Assembly: GCF_015356785.1 (NCBI RefSeq)
Contig: NZ_JAAEJV010000018.1
Span: 1 to 34,895, forward strand
DNA: 34,895 bases
Origin: Candidatus Neptunochlamydia vexilliferae
Lineage (GTDB): Bacteria; Chlamydiota; Chlamydiia; Chlamydiales; Simkaniaceae
Direction: 5' to 3'
Positions 1 to 10,400 of the stretch are shown in pieces (the first letter of the stretch is position 1; every line of letters starts with the position of its first letter). The notes below the pieces were generated by a model. That model did no database searches, was not told the origin of the DNA, and saw only the letters and a program-made list of their open reading frames with translations. The position numbers were made by a program, and so were the translations under genes.

Positions 1-94
1 TTAAAAGAAGAATCTGATCTCAGACCACTTTTTTTCCAGAAGTTTTTGCTTCCGGGCAACCTCGTTGGTCTGAATTTACAGAATCAATGTTACA

Positions 95-3000
95 CTACCA
101 GCTGAGCTCTATTTTAATATCAGCAATCCACTCCTTTACTTCTCTAGTATTGGGGTGGTTGGGGCCATAGATTTTCGTAAACATTGTATGGGCCTGCATG
201 AAGTAGTGATTAGCTTTGCTATACTGCTCAAGAGCGTAATAAGAAGTCCCTAGCTTAGTTAAGCGGATTGCAATACTTGGGTGGAGATTATTGCCGTAGA
301 ATTTAAGGGCTATTTCCAATGCTTGCTTAAAGTAGTTGATTGCTTTTTCCGCTTTTCCCAAGGTTAGGTAAGCTGTACCCAGATTGCTTAAGTCAGTGGC
401 AATATCTGGGTGGGGCTTATTTCCATAGATTTTGCGGTTCATTGATAGTGCTCGGCTGAATGAGTCAATTGCTAGTTCTGCTTCAACATCAGCAATCCAC
501 TCTTTTACTTCTTTAGTGTTTGAATGGCTAGGCCCATAGATCGTCATAAATATCTTATGAGCTTGTGTTAAATGGTTTTTGGCTTTGCCATATTGTTTAA
601 GGGCGTAATAAGCTGCTCCTAAATTCCATAGTCGGGTACCAACGCCTGCATGAGGCTTATTGCTGTAGAGCTTGTAGTCGATTGCGAGTGCTTGGTTATA
701 GTAGTCGATTGCTTTTTGCAAATCTTTTAAGCCGTAGTAAGTTAGGCCTAGATTATTTAGGGTCCTAGCAATGCTTATATGGGGCTTTTTACCATGGAGT
801 TTGAGTTCGATCTCTAATGCTTGTTTAAAGTAATCAATCGCTTTCTGCATCTTTCCTAATGTGTAGTAAACTGAGCCTATATTTCCTAAGCGGATGGCAG
901 TTCCAGGATAGGGCTTATTGCCGTATAGATTTTGGTCAATAGCTAAGGCCTGATTATAGTAGTCGATTGCTTTCTCAGGCTTTCCCAGAGCTAGGTGAGC
1001 TTCACCTAAATTATTTAATCGTGTAGCAATATCTGGGTGTGGTTTGCTGCTGTATAGCTTGTAGTCAATTGCCAAGGCCTGATTATAGTAGTCGATGGCT
1101 TTATGTGGTTCTTTCAAGGCTTGGTAAGCTCCACCTAGGTTGTTTAAGTCAGTAGCAATATCTGGATGAAGTTTATTACTGTATAGCTTCTGGTCGATTA
1201 ATAATGCTTGATTGTAGTAATTGGCTGCTTTTTGTGGCCTTTCTAGGGCGTAGTAAGCTAGGCCTATATTGCTTAAGCTTTTAGCAATATTAGGGTGGGG
1301 TTTATTTTGGTAGAGCTTCTGGTTGATTAATAAGGCCTGATTATAATGCTCGATTGCTTTCTCTGGCTCTCCAAGGGTTCGGTAAGCTTCACCTAGATTA
1401 TTTAAGCAGCTGGCAGTATTTGCATGGGGCTTATTACCGTAGAGCTTGCGGTCAATTTCTAAACCCTGATTAAAGTGGTCGATTGCTTTTTGCGTCTCTC
1501 CTAATTTATCGTAAGATAAGCCTAGATTGTTTAAGAGGATGGCAGTTTTAGGATGGGGCTTATTGCCGTAGAGCTTTCTGTCCATTGCCAAGGACTGATT
1601 GTAGTGATCGATCGCTTTTTGCTGCTTTCCCAAGCCTTGGTAAGTTAAGCCTAACTCATTCAACGCTGTAGAAATATGAGGGTGGGGAGCGTTCCTATGC
1701 TTTTCCTTAAGAAGAAGGAGGTTATTTTTTTTGTAGACAAGAGCATCATTGAATTTTCCTAAGGTTTGCTTCATTTGTCCTAGATAATGGAGGGCAAGGT
1801 CATCATTGGGATTAAGGGCAGCTGATTGGGTATAGGAGGTTTCTGCTTTGTCATACTGCAGGTTTTCTCTGGCGAAGTGGTCTAGAGTTCCGAGGGTTTT
1901 ATCGTAGAAGAAGAGGTTTTTGAAGGTGGTTTGGGGATTTTGGATAAAGGTTTTCATCGCTTTATTAAGGGGGACAAGAACACGGTAAACTTCTAGAATG
2001 TCATTAGGGTTATCGATAAGGTAAAGCCCTTGAGCATCCGAATCCTTTGCTCCTTTAGAAAAGTAGAAAATTTCTTTTTCTTTTTTGTAAAAGAGGTGAG
2101 TTTGGATGCGGAGGGTAAGAGCCGTCCAAATGGCTTGAGAAAGATGCTTTGCCCCTTCAGAACTAATGAGGTTTTTTGCTAGAAGAGCTTGGACTCCATG
2201 GAGGGTTCCTTGGCTTTCTATTCCGTGGTAGAGGAGAACTCCTCCGATTGCCATTTGTAGGGGGCGGTAGAGGTCCCGCTTGATATCAAAGGCCCGAATA
2301 TCGATCCGATCGTCAGTGAGATAGGGCTTGAATTCTTCTGCATGTCCTTTTAGCAGGGTAAGAGCTCTTTTTTCCCGCTCTTTGCTTCCTCGGCTAAAAA
2401 AACTTCCCTCTCTTTTTTCGAGCCATTTTGTGACCTCTTTTTGGTAAGCGGTTAAAAGGTTGGGGAACCCTACTAAAAAAGAGCCGTGGGTCATCGCATT
2501 GACGAGAATCATCTCTCCATCATGCTTTTGGAGCCATGTGGGGTTTTGGTAGGAGGCAAGTTCTTGAGGGGTTCCAATAAGCTCATAGACGCCTGGTTTT
2601 CCTAAAGGAGAAAGCCCTCCGATATCCATACTAAACCCTCCAGGGGTCAAGCTTTTTGCTTCTCGCATGGAGCCATCTGCCTCCCTTTTGGGTCGTATGA
2701 TGTCCCACTTTGTCTCTCCAAAGTTGGTTATGCGAAGTTCTATGAGTCGACTTAATTGTCTAAAATAGGTTGCAATTTCTGGGCTTTGTTTCTCTAAGAT
2801 GATAGCAAACTCAACGTCAGAGTAGGGGCACATCTCATCTCTTGCCATTGAGCCTAGCCCCATGATGGTAAATTTAGTGGGGACCTTTTTTCGTATGAGT
2901 TTCATGCAGTCTAAAATAAGCTCGCATAAAATGTTTTTGTAGTGTTTTGTAAGATAGGCTTGGACGGCTTCTACCGGTGTACCAGCTGCTAGGTCCTGAC

Positions 3001-3691
3001 TTGCTTTATCTCTAATTTTTTTCAGTTGAAGGCGTTGAATAAAGATGTATCCCTTATGGCTTGCTGGAGGTTTTACTTGAAATGTCTTTTGTAAGAAGAG
3101 CCCTTCTAGGGTTTCGAGTTTTTTAAAGAGATGTTTTTGATAGGAGGCATTGTTGGGCGGAACAATTGCAAGGGCAGCATTGAGTAGGTGAGCCCCCTTT
3201 ATAAAATCTTCTTTTGCAAGAGCTACCTCTGCCATTTTCTCGAGGTAGAATACTTGCTCTTTGAGGTTTTGTGACTCATATCCCTTTTCAAAGGCGCTAT
3301 AGTAGAACCCATCGACGTCTTTTATTGAGCTGGTGACCTCGGTCGTTTTTGGCAGTGTTAAAGGGATGGACCAAGGCTTCGAGCTCTTTGTGGCTTCATG
3401 TACTGATGAGTTTGAGTTATGACTCGAGGTTGAAGCGGCACTAGAAGAGCTACTGGCGCTTGATTGGCTGGTCGATGCGTTATTATTTGAAGGTTGAACC
3501 CAAACAATTTTTCTGTTCTTTAATGTGGGGGTATATCCTCTAGAGATATATTTGGAGACCTCTTCTAGGTTGCTAGCATCGACAGGGTATACCTCTTTGC
3601 CTGTCTGATAGCGCCCGATGACAGATTGGTTTTGGAGGTTAAAGGAGATCATCTTTCCATCTAAAGACCTACATGAGTAATCAGAGCTCAT
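95..3691 (-). CDS. NTase-TPR repeat protein, short N-terminal module (1198 aa)
   Basis: Putative secreted nucleotidyltransferase with a TPR scaffold; function unproven. Residues 1-65 are a module shared with two other proteins here, starting MSSDYSCRSLDGKM. Residues 70-100 are a Ser-rich linker and 125-275 are helical. The GlnD/DUF294-type NTase core follows: G280-S281, metal ligands D292 and E294 in SDVEF, and a probable third acid D356 in SMDIGG. A helical domain runs to about 610 and kinesin-light-chain-like 42-residue TPRs fill 615-1198. The start has a GAGG ribosome site 5 nt upstream, and a -10/-35 pair lies 35 bp away. It is the last gene of the five-gene family and a recent duplicate of the next gene (3813-7145). 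A cap motif ending the TPR array (EVKEWIAD) occurs twice, so the C-terminus has been extended. No membrane segment or Sec signal is seen; type III secretion is a guess from context. Confidence 0.85.
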   Translation of the reverse strand: MSSDYSCRSLDGKMISFNLQNQSVIGRYQTGKEVYPVDASNLEEVSKYISRGYTPTLKNRKIVWVQPSNNNASTSQSSASSSSSAASTSSHNSNSSVHEATKSSKPWSIPLTLPKTTEVTSSIKDVDGFYYSAFEKGYESQNLKEQVFYLEKMAEVALAKEDFIKGAHLLNAALAIVPPNNASYQKHLFKKLETLEGLFLQKTFQVKPPASHKGYIFIQRLQLKKIRDKASQDLAAGTPVEAVQAYLTKHYKNILCELILDCMKLIRKKVPTKFTIMGLGSMARDEMCPYSDVEFAIILEKQSPEIATYFRQLSRLIELRITNFGETKWDIIRPKREADGSMREAKSLTPGGFSMDIGGLSPLGKPGVYELIGTPQELASYQNPTWLQKHDGEMILVNAMTHGSFLVGFPNLLTAYQKEVTKWLEKREGSFFSRGSKEREKRALTLLKGHAEEFKPYLTDDRIDIRAFDIKRDLYRPLQMAIGGVLLYHGIESQGTLHGVQALLAKNLISSEGAKHLSQAIWTALTLRIQTHLFYKKEKEIFYFSKGAKDSDAQGLYLIDNPNDILEVYRVLVPLNKAMKTFIQNPQTTFKNLFFYDKTLGTLDHFARENLQYDKAETSYTQSAALNPNDDLALHYLGQMKQTLGKFNDALVYKKNNLLLLKEKHRNAPHPHISTALNELGLTYQGLGKQQKAIDHYNQSLAMDRKLYGNKPHPKTAILLNNLGLSYDKLGETQKAIDHFNQGLEIDRKLYGNKPHANTASCLNNLGEAYRTLGEPEKAIEHYNQALLINQKLYQNKPHPNIAKSLSNIGLAYYALERPQKAANYYNQALLIDQKLYSNKLHPDIATDLNNLGGAYQALKEPHKAIDYYNQALAIDYKLYSSKPHPDIATRLNNLGEAHLALGKPEKAIDYYNQALAIDQNLYGNKPYPGTAIRLGNIGSVYYTLGKMQKAIDYFKQALEIELKLHGKKPHISIARTLNNLGLTYYGLKDLQKAIDYYNQALAIDYKLYSNKPHAGVGTRLWNLGAAYYALKQYGKAKNHLTQAHKIFMTIYGPSHSNTKEVKEWIADVEAELAIDSFSRALSMNRKIYGNKPHPDIATDLSNLGTAYLTLGKAEKAINYFKQALEIALKFYGNNLHPSIAIRLTKLGTSYYALEQYSKANHYFMQAHTMFTKIYGPNHPNTREVKEWIADIKIELSW

Positions 3692-3725
3692 AATTTCCTC
3701 ACAGTTTTCAAAAAAACACAGTTGA

Positions 3726-3754
3726 ATGATTGCTCAAAAATAAATTTATTGCAA
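3726..3754 (-). promoter_or_regulatory. Promoter of the 1198-aa NTase-TPR gene
   Basis: On the minus strand TTGCAA (3749-3754) is followed by a 17-bp spacer and AATCAT (3726-3731). The -10 edge is 35 bp from the start codon. The same arrangement precedes three other genes of the family at nearly the same distance, which is the main support. Confidence 0.55.
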
Positions 3755-3812
3755 AGAGTTTTTTCTGAGTGTTTTTGCGTAGCTGATTCATGCTGCTCAT
3801 AGGGTCCTCTTT

Positions 3813-6800
3813 TTATTTCTGAGTGTTTGATGAACTAAGTTGCTTTTCAGTTTTTGCAAGCCACTCCTGCGCTACTTTAATATGAGGATGGTTAGGTCGG
3901 TAGACCTTCATAAGCATCGTATAGGCCTGTTCCAGATGGCTTTTGGCTTTGTCATATTGTTTAAAATCATAATAAGCAACTCCTAGATTTAGTAAGCGGG
4001 TAGCAGTGAGGTGATGTGATTTATTGCCATATAGCTTGCGAACCATTATTAAGGACTCGTTATAGTATTCGATCACTTTTTCCAGCTCTCCCAAAGCATG
4101 GTAAACTCCACCTATATTATTTAAACAGACGGCAATGCTGGAATGGGGCTTATTGTTATAGAGTTTGCGATCGACTGCTAAGGACTGACTATAGTAATCG
4201 AGCGCTTTTTGCCGCTCTCCCAGGGCATTGTAGCTAAACCCTAGATTGTTTAAGGCAGTAGCAATGCCTTCATGGGGTTTATTGCCATATAATTTGCGAC
4301 TCATTGCCAAAGATTGATTAAAATTATCAATCGCTTTTTGCATCTTTCCTAAGGCATAGAAAGCTTTACCTAAATTACTTAGGTCAATAACAATACTAGG
4401 GTGGGGCTTATTGCCATAGAGCTTCAGGTCGATTGAGAGAGCCTGGTTGAAGCAGTTGATCGCTCTTTGAATTTCTCCCAAGTTTCGGTGAACCTCACCT
4501 AGGTTTTTTAAACAGGTGGCAACTTGGGGATGGGGCTTATTGCCATATAGTTTGTAAAGCATTTCTAAGGCCTGATTAAAGTATTCAATTGCTCTTTGCA
4601 ACTCTCCAAGATCTGCATAGGCGTGGCCTAGGTTCCCTAATGTTAAGGCAGTACTTCGATGGGGCTTACTGCCATGTAGTTTTTGTTCGATCACTAAGCT
4701 CTTATTGAAGTAATCAATTGCTTTTTGTGCCTTCCCTAAGTCTAGGTAAGCTGTGCCTAGATTGTTTAATCGGTTACTAATGGCTTGATGGGGCGTATTA
4801 CCGTAAAGCTTGCGACCCATTGCCAAGGCCTGACTGTAGTAATCTATCGCTTTTTGTACCTGTCCTAATTCGTTATAAGCGAAGCCTAGATCACCTAGTG
4901 CTATAGCAATATCGGTATGGGGAGCGGTTCCATACTTTTCCTTAAGGAGGCGGAGATTATTTTTTTTATAGGCAAGGGCATCATTGACTTTTCCTAAGGT
5001 TTGTTTCATTTGAGCTAGGTGATGAAGGGCAGTGGTGTCGTTGGGGTTAAGAGCAGCAGCTTGGGTGTAGGAATCTTCTGCTTTGTCATACTGGAGGTTT
5101 TCTTTGGCAGAGTGGTCTAGGGTTCCGAGGGTTTTATCGTAGAAGGAGAAGTTGTTAAAGGGGTTTTGGGGGTTTTGGATAAAGGATTTTATTGCTTTAT
5201 TAAGGGGGACGAGAACACGGTAAACTTCTAAAATGGTATTGGGATTATCGATCAGGTAGAGCCCTTTAGCGTCCGAGTCCTTTGTTCCTTTAGAAAAGTA
5301 GAAAATTTCTTTTTCTTTTTTATAAAAGAGGTGGGTTTGGATACGGAGGGTTAGAGCTGTTCGAGCGGCTTTAAGAAGATGTTCTGCCCCTTCAAAACTG
5401 ATGAGTTTTTTTGCTAGAAGAGCTTGGATTCCTTGCAGGGTCCGTTGGCTTTCTATTCCATTACTGAGGATGGAAGCTGTTCGAGTGGCTTTATAAAGAT
5501 GTTTTGCCCCTTCAGATCTAATGAGATTTTTTGCTAGAAGAATTTGGGCCCTTTGGAGGGTCCCCTGGGGTTCTGGTCCGTTGCGGAGGATAAGAGTTGC
5601 TAGAGCGGCTTTAGAACTAATGAGGTTTTTTGCTAGAAGAGCTTGGGTTCTTTGGAGGGTTTCCTGGCTTTCTATTCCGTGGTAGAGAAGAAGTCCTCCG
5701 ATTGCCATTTGTAGGGGGCGGTAGAGGTCCCGCTTGATATCAAAGGCCCGAATATCGATCCGATCATCGGTAAGGTAGGGTTTAAATTCTTCTGCATGTC
5801 CTTTTAGCAGGTTAAGAGCTCTTTTTTCCCGCTCTTTGCTTCCTCGGCTAAAAAAACTTCCCTCTCTTTTGTCGAGCCATTTTGTGACCTCTTTTTGGTA
5901 AGTAGTTAAAAGGTTGGGGAACCCTACTAAAAAGGAGCCGCGGGTCATCGCATTGACGAGAATCATCTCTCCATCGTGTTTTTGGAGCCATGCGGGGTTT
6001 TGGTAGGAGGCAAGTTCTTGAGGGGTTCCAATAAGCTCATAGACGCCTGGTTTTCCTAAAGGAGAAAGTCCTCCGATATCCATACTAAACCCTCCAGGGG
6101 TCAAGCTTTTTGCTTCTCGCATGGAGCCATCTGTCTCCCTTTTGGGTCGGATGATGTCCCACTTTGTTTCTCCAAAGTTGGTCATGCGAAGTTCTATGAG
6201 TCGACTTAATTGTCTAAAATAGGTTGCAATTTCTGGACTTTGTTTCTCTAAGATGATAGCAAACTCAACGTCAGAGTAGGGACACATCTCATCCCTTGCC
6301 ATTGAGCCTAGCCCCATGATGGTAAATTTAGTGGGGACCTTTTTTCGTATGAGTTTCATGCAGTCTAAAATAAGCTCACATAAAATGTTTTTGTAGTGTT
6401 TTGTAAGGTAGGCTTGGATGACTTCTACCGGTGTACCAGCTGCTAGGTCCTTACTTGCTTTATCTCTAATTTTTTTAAGTTGAAGGCGTTGAATAAAGAT
6501 ATATCCCTTATGACTTGCAGGAGGTTTTACTTGAAATGTCTTTTCTAAGAAGAGTCCTTCTAGGGTTTCCAGCTTTTTAAAGAGGTGTTTTTGATAGGAG
6601 GTATTGTTGGGTGGAACAATTGCAAGGGCAGCATTGAGTAGGTGGGCCCCCTTTATAAAGTCTTCTTTTGCAAGAGCTACCTCTGCCATTTTCTCAAGGT
6701 AGAAGACTTGCTCTTTGAGGTTTTGTGACTCATACCCCTTTTCAAATGCGCTGTAGTAGAAGCCATCGACGTCTTTTATTGAGCTGGTGACCTCAGTCGT

Positions 6801-7145
6801 TTTTGGCAGCGTTAAAGGGATGGGCCAAGGTTTTGGGCTCTTTGTGGCTCCTTGTATTGATAAGCTTGAGTGAGGACTCGAGGTTGAAGCGGCGCTAGAA
6901 GAGCTACTGGTGCTTGATTGGCTGGTCGATGCGTTATTATTTGAAGGTTGAACCCAAACAAATTTTCTGTTCTTTAATGTGGGGGTATGTCCTCTGGAAA
7001 TATATTTGGAGACCTCTTCTAAGCTGCTAGCATCGACAGGATATACCTCTTTGCCTGTCTGATAGCGCCCGATGACAGATTGGTTTTGAAGGTTAAAGGA
7101 GACCATCTTTCCATCTAAAGACCTACATGAGTAACCAGAGCTCAT
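3813..7145 (-). CDS. NTase-TPR repeat protein, short N-terminal module (1110 aa)
   Basis: Close paralogue of the protein at 95-3691. The first 480 or so residues are almost identical, including the N-terminal module (MSSGYSCRSLDGKM), the Ser linker and the NTase residues G280-S281, D292, E294 and D356, so the enzyme core looks intact. The helical domain after the NTase differs: a 40-residue helix-pair segment that is single in the paralogue is present three times here (33, 40 and 40 residues; DNA 5346-5684). TPRs of 42 residues fill about 690-1090, and the tail is Ser-rich and ends NTQK. The start has GAGG 5 nt upstream. It lies 121 bp upstream of the paralogue on the same strand with its own promoter. 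Predicted secreted scaffold/NTase; substrate unknown. Divergent TPRs beside near-identical cores suggest the arrays evolve fast or the cores undergo gene conversion. Confidence 0.85.
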   Translation of the reverse strand: MSSGYSCRSLDGKMVSFNLQNQSVIGRYQTGKEVYPVDASSLEEVSKYISRGHTPTLKNRKFVWVQPSNNNASTSQSSTSSSSSAASTSSPHSSLSIQGATKSPKPWPIPLTLPKTTEVTSSIKDVDGFYYSAFEKGYESQNLKEQVFYLEKMAEVALAKEDFIKGAHLLNAALAIVPPNNTSYQKHLFKKLETLEGLFLEKTFQVKPPASHKGYIFIQRLQLKKIRDKASKDLAAGTPVEVIQAYLTKHYKNILCELILDCMKLIRKKVPTKFTIMGLGSMARDEMCPYSDVEFAIILEKQSPEIATYFRQLSRLIELRMTNFGETKWDIIRPKRETDGSMREAKSLTPGGFSMDIGGLSPLGKPGVYELIGTPQELASYQNPAWLQKHDGEMILVNAMTRGSFLVGFPNLLTTYQKEVTKWLDKREGSFFSRGSKEREKRALNLLKGHAEEFKPYLTDDRIDIRAFDIKRDLYRPLQMAIGGLLLYHGIESQETLQRTQALLAKNLISSKAALATLILRNGPEPQGTLQRAQILLAKNLIRSEGAKHLYKATRTASILSNGIESQRTLQGIQALLAKKLISFEGAEHLLKAARTALTLRIQTHLFYKKEKEIFYFSKGTKDSDAKGLYLIDNPNTILEVYRVLVPLNKAIKSFIQNPQNPFNNFSFYDKTLGTLDHSAKENLQYDKAEDSYTQAAALNPNDTTALHHLAQMKQTLGKVNDALAYKKNNLRLLKEKYGTAPHTDIAIALGDLGFAYNELGQVQKAIDYYSQALAMGRKLYGNTPHQAISNRLNNLGTAYLDLGKAQKAIDYFNKSLVIEQKLHGSKPHRSTALTLGNLGHAYADLGELQRAIEYFNQALEMLYKLYGNKPHPQVATCLKNLGEVHRNLGEIQRAINCFNQALSIDLKLYGNKPHPSIVIDLSNLGKAFYALGKMQKAIDNFNQSLAMSRKLYGNKPHEGIATALNNLGFSYNALGERQKALDYYSQSLAVDRKLYNNKPHSSIAVCLNNIGGVYHALGELEKVIEYYNESLIMVRKLYGNKSHHLTATRLLNLGVAYYDFKQYDKAKSHLEQAYTMLMKVYRPNHPHIKVAQEWLAKTEKQLSSSNTQK
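5346..5684 (-). repeat. 120-bp in-frame triplication inside the NTase helical domain
   Basis: Three diverged copies start at 5346, 5466 and 5586 with an exact 120-bp period. The third is 99 bp, having lost 21 bp, so the frame is kept. Each encodes a helix pair with the motif LLAKNLI or LLAKKLI. The paralogue at 95-3691 has one copy. Confidence 0.85.
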
Positions 7146-7179
7146 AATTTCCTCACAGTTTTCAAAAAAACATAGTTAA

Positions 7180-7208
7180 ATAATTGATTAAATATAAGTT
7201 TATTTTAA
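7180..7208 (-). promoter_or_regulatory. Promoter of the 1110-aa NTase-TPR gene
   Basis: Minus strand TTAAAA (7203-7208), 17-bp spacer, AATTAT (7180-7185). The -10 is 35 bp from the start codon, the same as in the 1198-aa gene. The -35 is a weaker match than in the sister genes. Confidence 0.5.
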
Positions 7209-7272
7209 ACGGTTTTTGCATAATCAAACTTCATAACACAGGGCAATCATATGAAGGAGTTTTTTCATGCGA

Positions 7273-7392
7273 TTAATACTCTCTATCTCGGTCGCTGGCG
7301 CTCGGGCGACTTTTGGGTCTTTTACCCATAGGTAAAGAGGTTGAGCTTGGGCGGACCCCCTTGGGGAGCGTATGTGTATGAATAGAAGACAT
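7273..7392 (-). CDS. Possible 39-aa basic peptide downstream of the 1834-aa gene
   Basis: A short open frame starting MSSIHTHTLPKGVRP and ending in an Arg/Ser/Asp-rich tail (SASDRDREY). It begins 13 nt after the stop of the 1834-residue gene. A good ribosome site, GAGGT (7399-7403), lies 6 nt before the ATG, so coupled translation is possible. Its G+C-rich sequence with small inverted repeats is unlike the flanking genes and could equally be a non-coding repeat element. I recognise no family and saw no second copy in this window. Confidence 0.28.
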   Translation of the reverse strand: MSSIHTHTLPKGVRPSSTSLPMGKRPKSRPSASDRDREY

Positions 7393-7405
7393 GGGTTTAC
7401 CTCAA

Positions 7406-10400
7406 TTATGGTTTTTGATCTTTCTTAAGGATTTCTAGCTGCTCTTTAGCAAGGAGTGTATGTCCATGGTTTTCTCCCAGGTTCTTTGTAAAGATTTGGA
7501 GCGCTTCTTCAATATAGGGGATTGCTTTCTCGATCTCTCCCATTTTTTTATAGGTGAAACCGACATTTCCTAGGCTGATCCCGTGTGAGGTGGTGGGGTC
7601 TCCTGAAACTAATTTTCGGTGGATGTCTACGGCTTCAAGGCCATACTTGAGCGCTTCATCTAGTTTTTCAGCCTTTCTGCAGGTCAAACCCATTTCGCTT
7701 AAGGTTTGAGCCATCTCGAGATGGGGATGTCCTTTAAAAAGCTCTCTTTTCATCTCTAAAGATTTGCGGTAATAGGAGAGCGCTTGATTATAGTCTCCTT
7801 TATCGAACCAAAAGCCTCCCATATTGTGGAGGGATAAAGAGGTCTGAGAGTTGGCAGACTCTCCGGGAAGCATTTTTGACATTTTCAGCCCCTTTTCCAT
7901 ATATTCACCGGCCTGCTGGGAATTCCCTAAAAGTCCGTAAGCTCTTGCTAGATTGTTTAATCCATTCACCAGTGTAGGGGAGGGGGAGGTTCCTAAAACT
8001 TTTTCTTTGATTTTTAGCGACCTATGGAGAAGGGGGAGCGCTTTTTCTCCTTTATTAGTTAGAATGTAGATATCCCCAAGGTTACTCAATATAGTTGCAA
8101 AGTCTAGAGAATCTTGGCTACCTTGAGCCTCCTCGTAGGTTTCCAATGCTTTTTCATAACATTCTTGAGCTTTATCAAGCTTTCCTTGGTTTTTATAAAT
8201 GATTCCGAGACTGTTGAGGGAGATAGCGATTGAAACATGGGGTTTATTGCCAAGGAGCTGTTTTTTCATCTTTAGCCCTTCCATGAAGTGCTTATAGGAC
8301 GCTTCAAAATTGCTCAGCTTCATATGGGCCAATGCCAAGCCGAGCTTGATATGGGGAAGAATAGGGGCGGCAAACTCTTTAGCTTGGAAAAGGATGACAA
8401 TCGCTTGGTTAAACCAACGAATAGCCTGTTCAGGCTGATCGAGCTCTGTGTAGCAGTGGCCTGTGTGATAGGCAACCTTAGCGAGGTCTAAGTGGGGGGC
8501 ATCGTTATGCTTTTCTCTTAAAAGGGTTAAAAGCCTCTGGTTCCTTTTAAGGGCTTCTTGTGCTTGGTCTCTTGTCATTTTGACCCTTTGTAGGTTGGAT
8601 AGGGCATCGATATTGTCTGGATCGAGAGCAACCGCTTGGGTTGAGGAGGCTTCTGCAGAGCTAGAGGCAAAATTCCTTTCCCCTTTAACAAGGCCAGCTC
8701 CAATACTTGGATCGTTGAGCTTGGACAGTTTGAGTACCTTAGGGTTCCCTTCGACAAAGGCTTTTATTGCTTTATGGAGGGGAATAAGGGTTTGGTAAAA
8801 CTTCTTTGGGTTAGCGGAACTATTTTCTAGCAGGAGAAGGTCTTTACTCTCTTTGTCCTCTCTTCCTTTGGAAATATAGATGATTTCCTGTTCTTTTTGA
8901 TAAAAGAGATGAGACTCGACTCTTAAGGTTAAAACAGCCTTTGCGAGTTTCTCGAGATGACGGGTCCCTTCTTCGCTGAGCCAACGCCTCTTTTGAAGCT
9001 CTTTTATCCCTTTAAGGGTTCCATAGCCATTTGTTCCTGCATACAGGAGAAGCCCCCCAACAGCCATTTGGATTGGACGGTAAAAGTCCTTTTTTACATC
9101 GAAAGCGCGGAGATCAATCCGGCTATCGGTAAGCTGCGGTTTAAACTCATGGACATGCCCTTGAAGGAGTTGAAGCGCCCGTGTTTCTCTTAACCTTTTT
9201 GACCTTAACTTTTGAAATAAGTTTCCCTCTTTTGTGTCTAACCACTTTTGGGTCCTTGTTTGGTAAGACTTTAGAAGCTTAGGGTCACCCCAAACAAGGG
9301 AAGTTTGTGTCATGGCATTGACTAAAATCATCTCCCCATCATGCTTTTCTAGCCATTCAGGGCTTTGGTAGGTAGAGAGTTCTTTGGGTGTTCCAATGAG
9401 CTCATACACTCCCTCTTTACCTAGGGGAGAAAGCCCCCCGATATCCATGCTAAATCCTCCTGGTGAGAGGCTAATGGCTTCTCGCATCGATCCATCAGGG
9501 AGCCGTTTCGGCCGGAGAATTTCCCACTTTGTTTCACCGAGGTTGATGATTCTTAGCGCAACAAAGCGACTTAAGTTTTTGAAATAGCGGGTGATTTCGG
9601 GTGTATTTCTTTCAACCAAGATCGCAAATTCAACATCTGAATAAGGGCACATCTCTTGACGAGCCATCGATCCCAGACCTACGAGCGTAAACTTTATGGG
9701 AATCTTTGCTCCTAAAAGCTTGATTGAGCTTTCAAAAAGGTCGCATAGGAGCTTCTGGTACCGGTCGGTTAGAAAGCTTTGAACCTTATCAATGGGGATA
9801 TTCTCCTTAAGTTGTTTACGGACTTCTCCTCGGATCTGCGAGAGTTTTTCTCTGAATGTTTCTATGTAGTTTCGGTGGCTACTGGGCGTTTTTACTTTAA
9901 AGGTCCTTTGCAAAAAGAGTCCTTCTAGGGTTTCGAGCTTGGTGAAAAGATAGTTTTGATAGGGGCGATTATTGGCTGGAACAATTGCAAGAGCAGCATT
10001 GAGTAGGTGGGCGCTCTTTATAAAGTCTTCTTTTGCAAGAGCTGTTGCTGCCATTTTTTCAAGGTAGAGGATTTGGTTTGTTACATCTTTTTTATCGTAG
10101 GCTTTTTCAAACTCTTTATAGTAAATTCCTTCAACATCTTGGTTTGAGGAAGAAGATGAAGAGGAAGAGGAATGGAGTGTACTTAGCTCTTTTTTATGTG
10201 AGGGATTAAGAAAGAGGCGAAAAACATCGTCTTGTCCCCATTTGAGAGCGATATCAATGGGGGTGTCTCCATTTTTGTTGGGGATTTGGGGATTCCCTTT
10301 TTTGCCTAGAAGAAGGCGGGCACTTTCGAAATGGCCATGCTTTGCTGCCCAATGAAGGGGGGTGTAGTCAAAGGCATTTTTGGCATTGGGGTCGGCACCT

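Noticed and set aside
1-94. Short minus-strand frame ending at position 1-3
   Set aside because: Only 25 codons, opened by a stop, with no start codon or recognisable motif.
3708-3800. 30-codon minus-strand frame (MSSMNQLRKNTQKKLF...) with GAGGA 4 nt upstream
   Set aside because: It overlaps the promoter of the 1198-aa gene and the ribosome spacing is short. An AACACTCAGAAA repeat links it to the tail of the preceding gene, so it is more likely decayed duplicate sequence.
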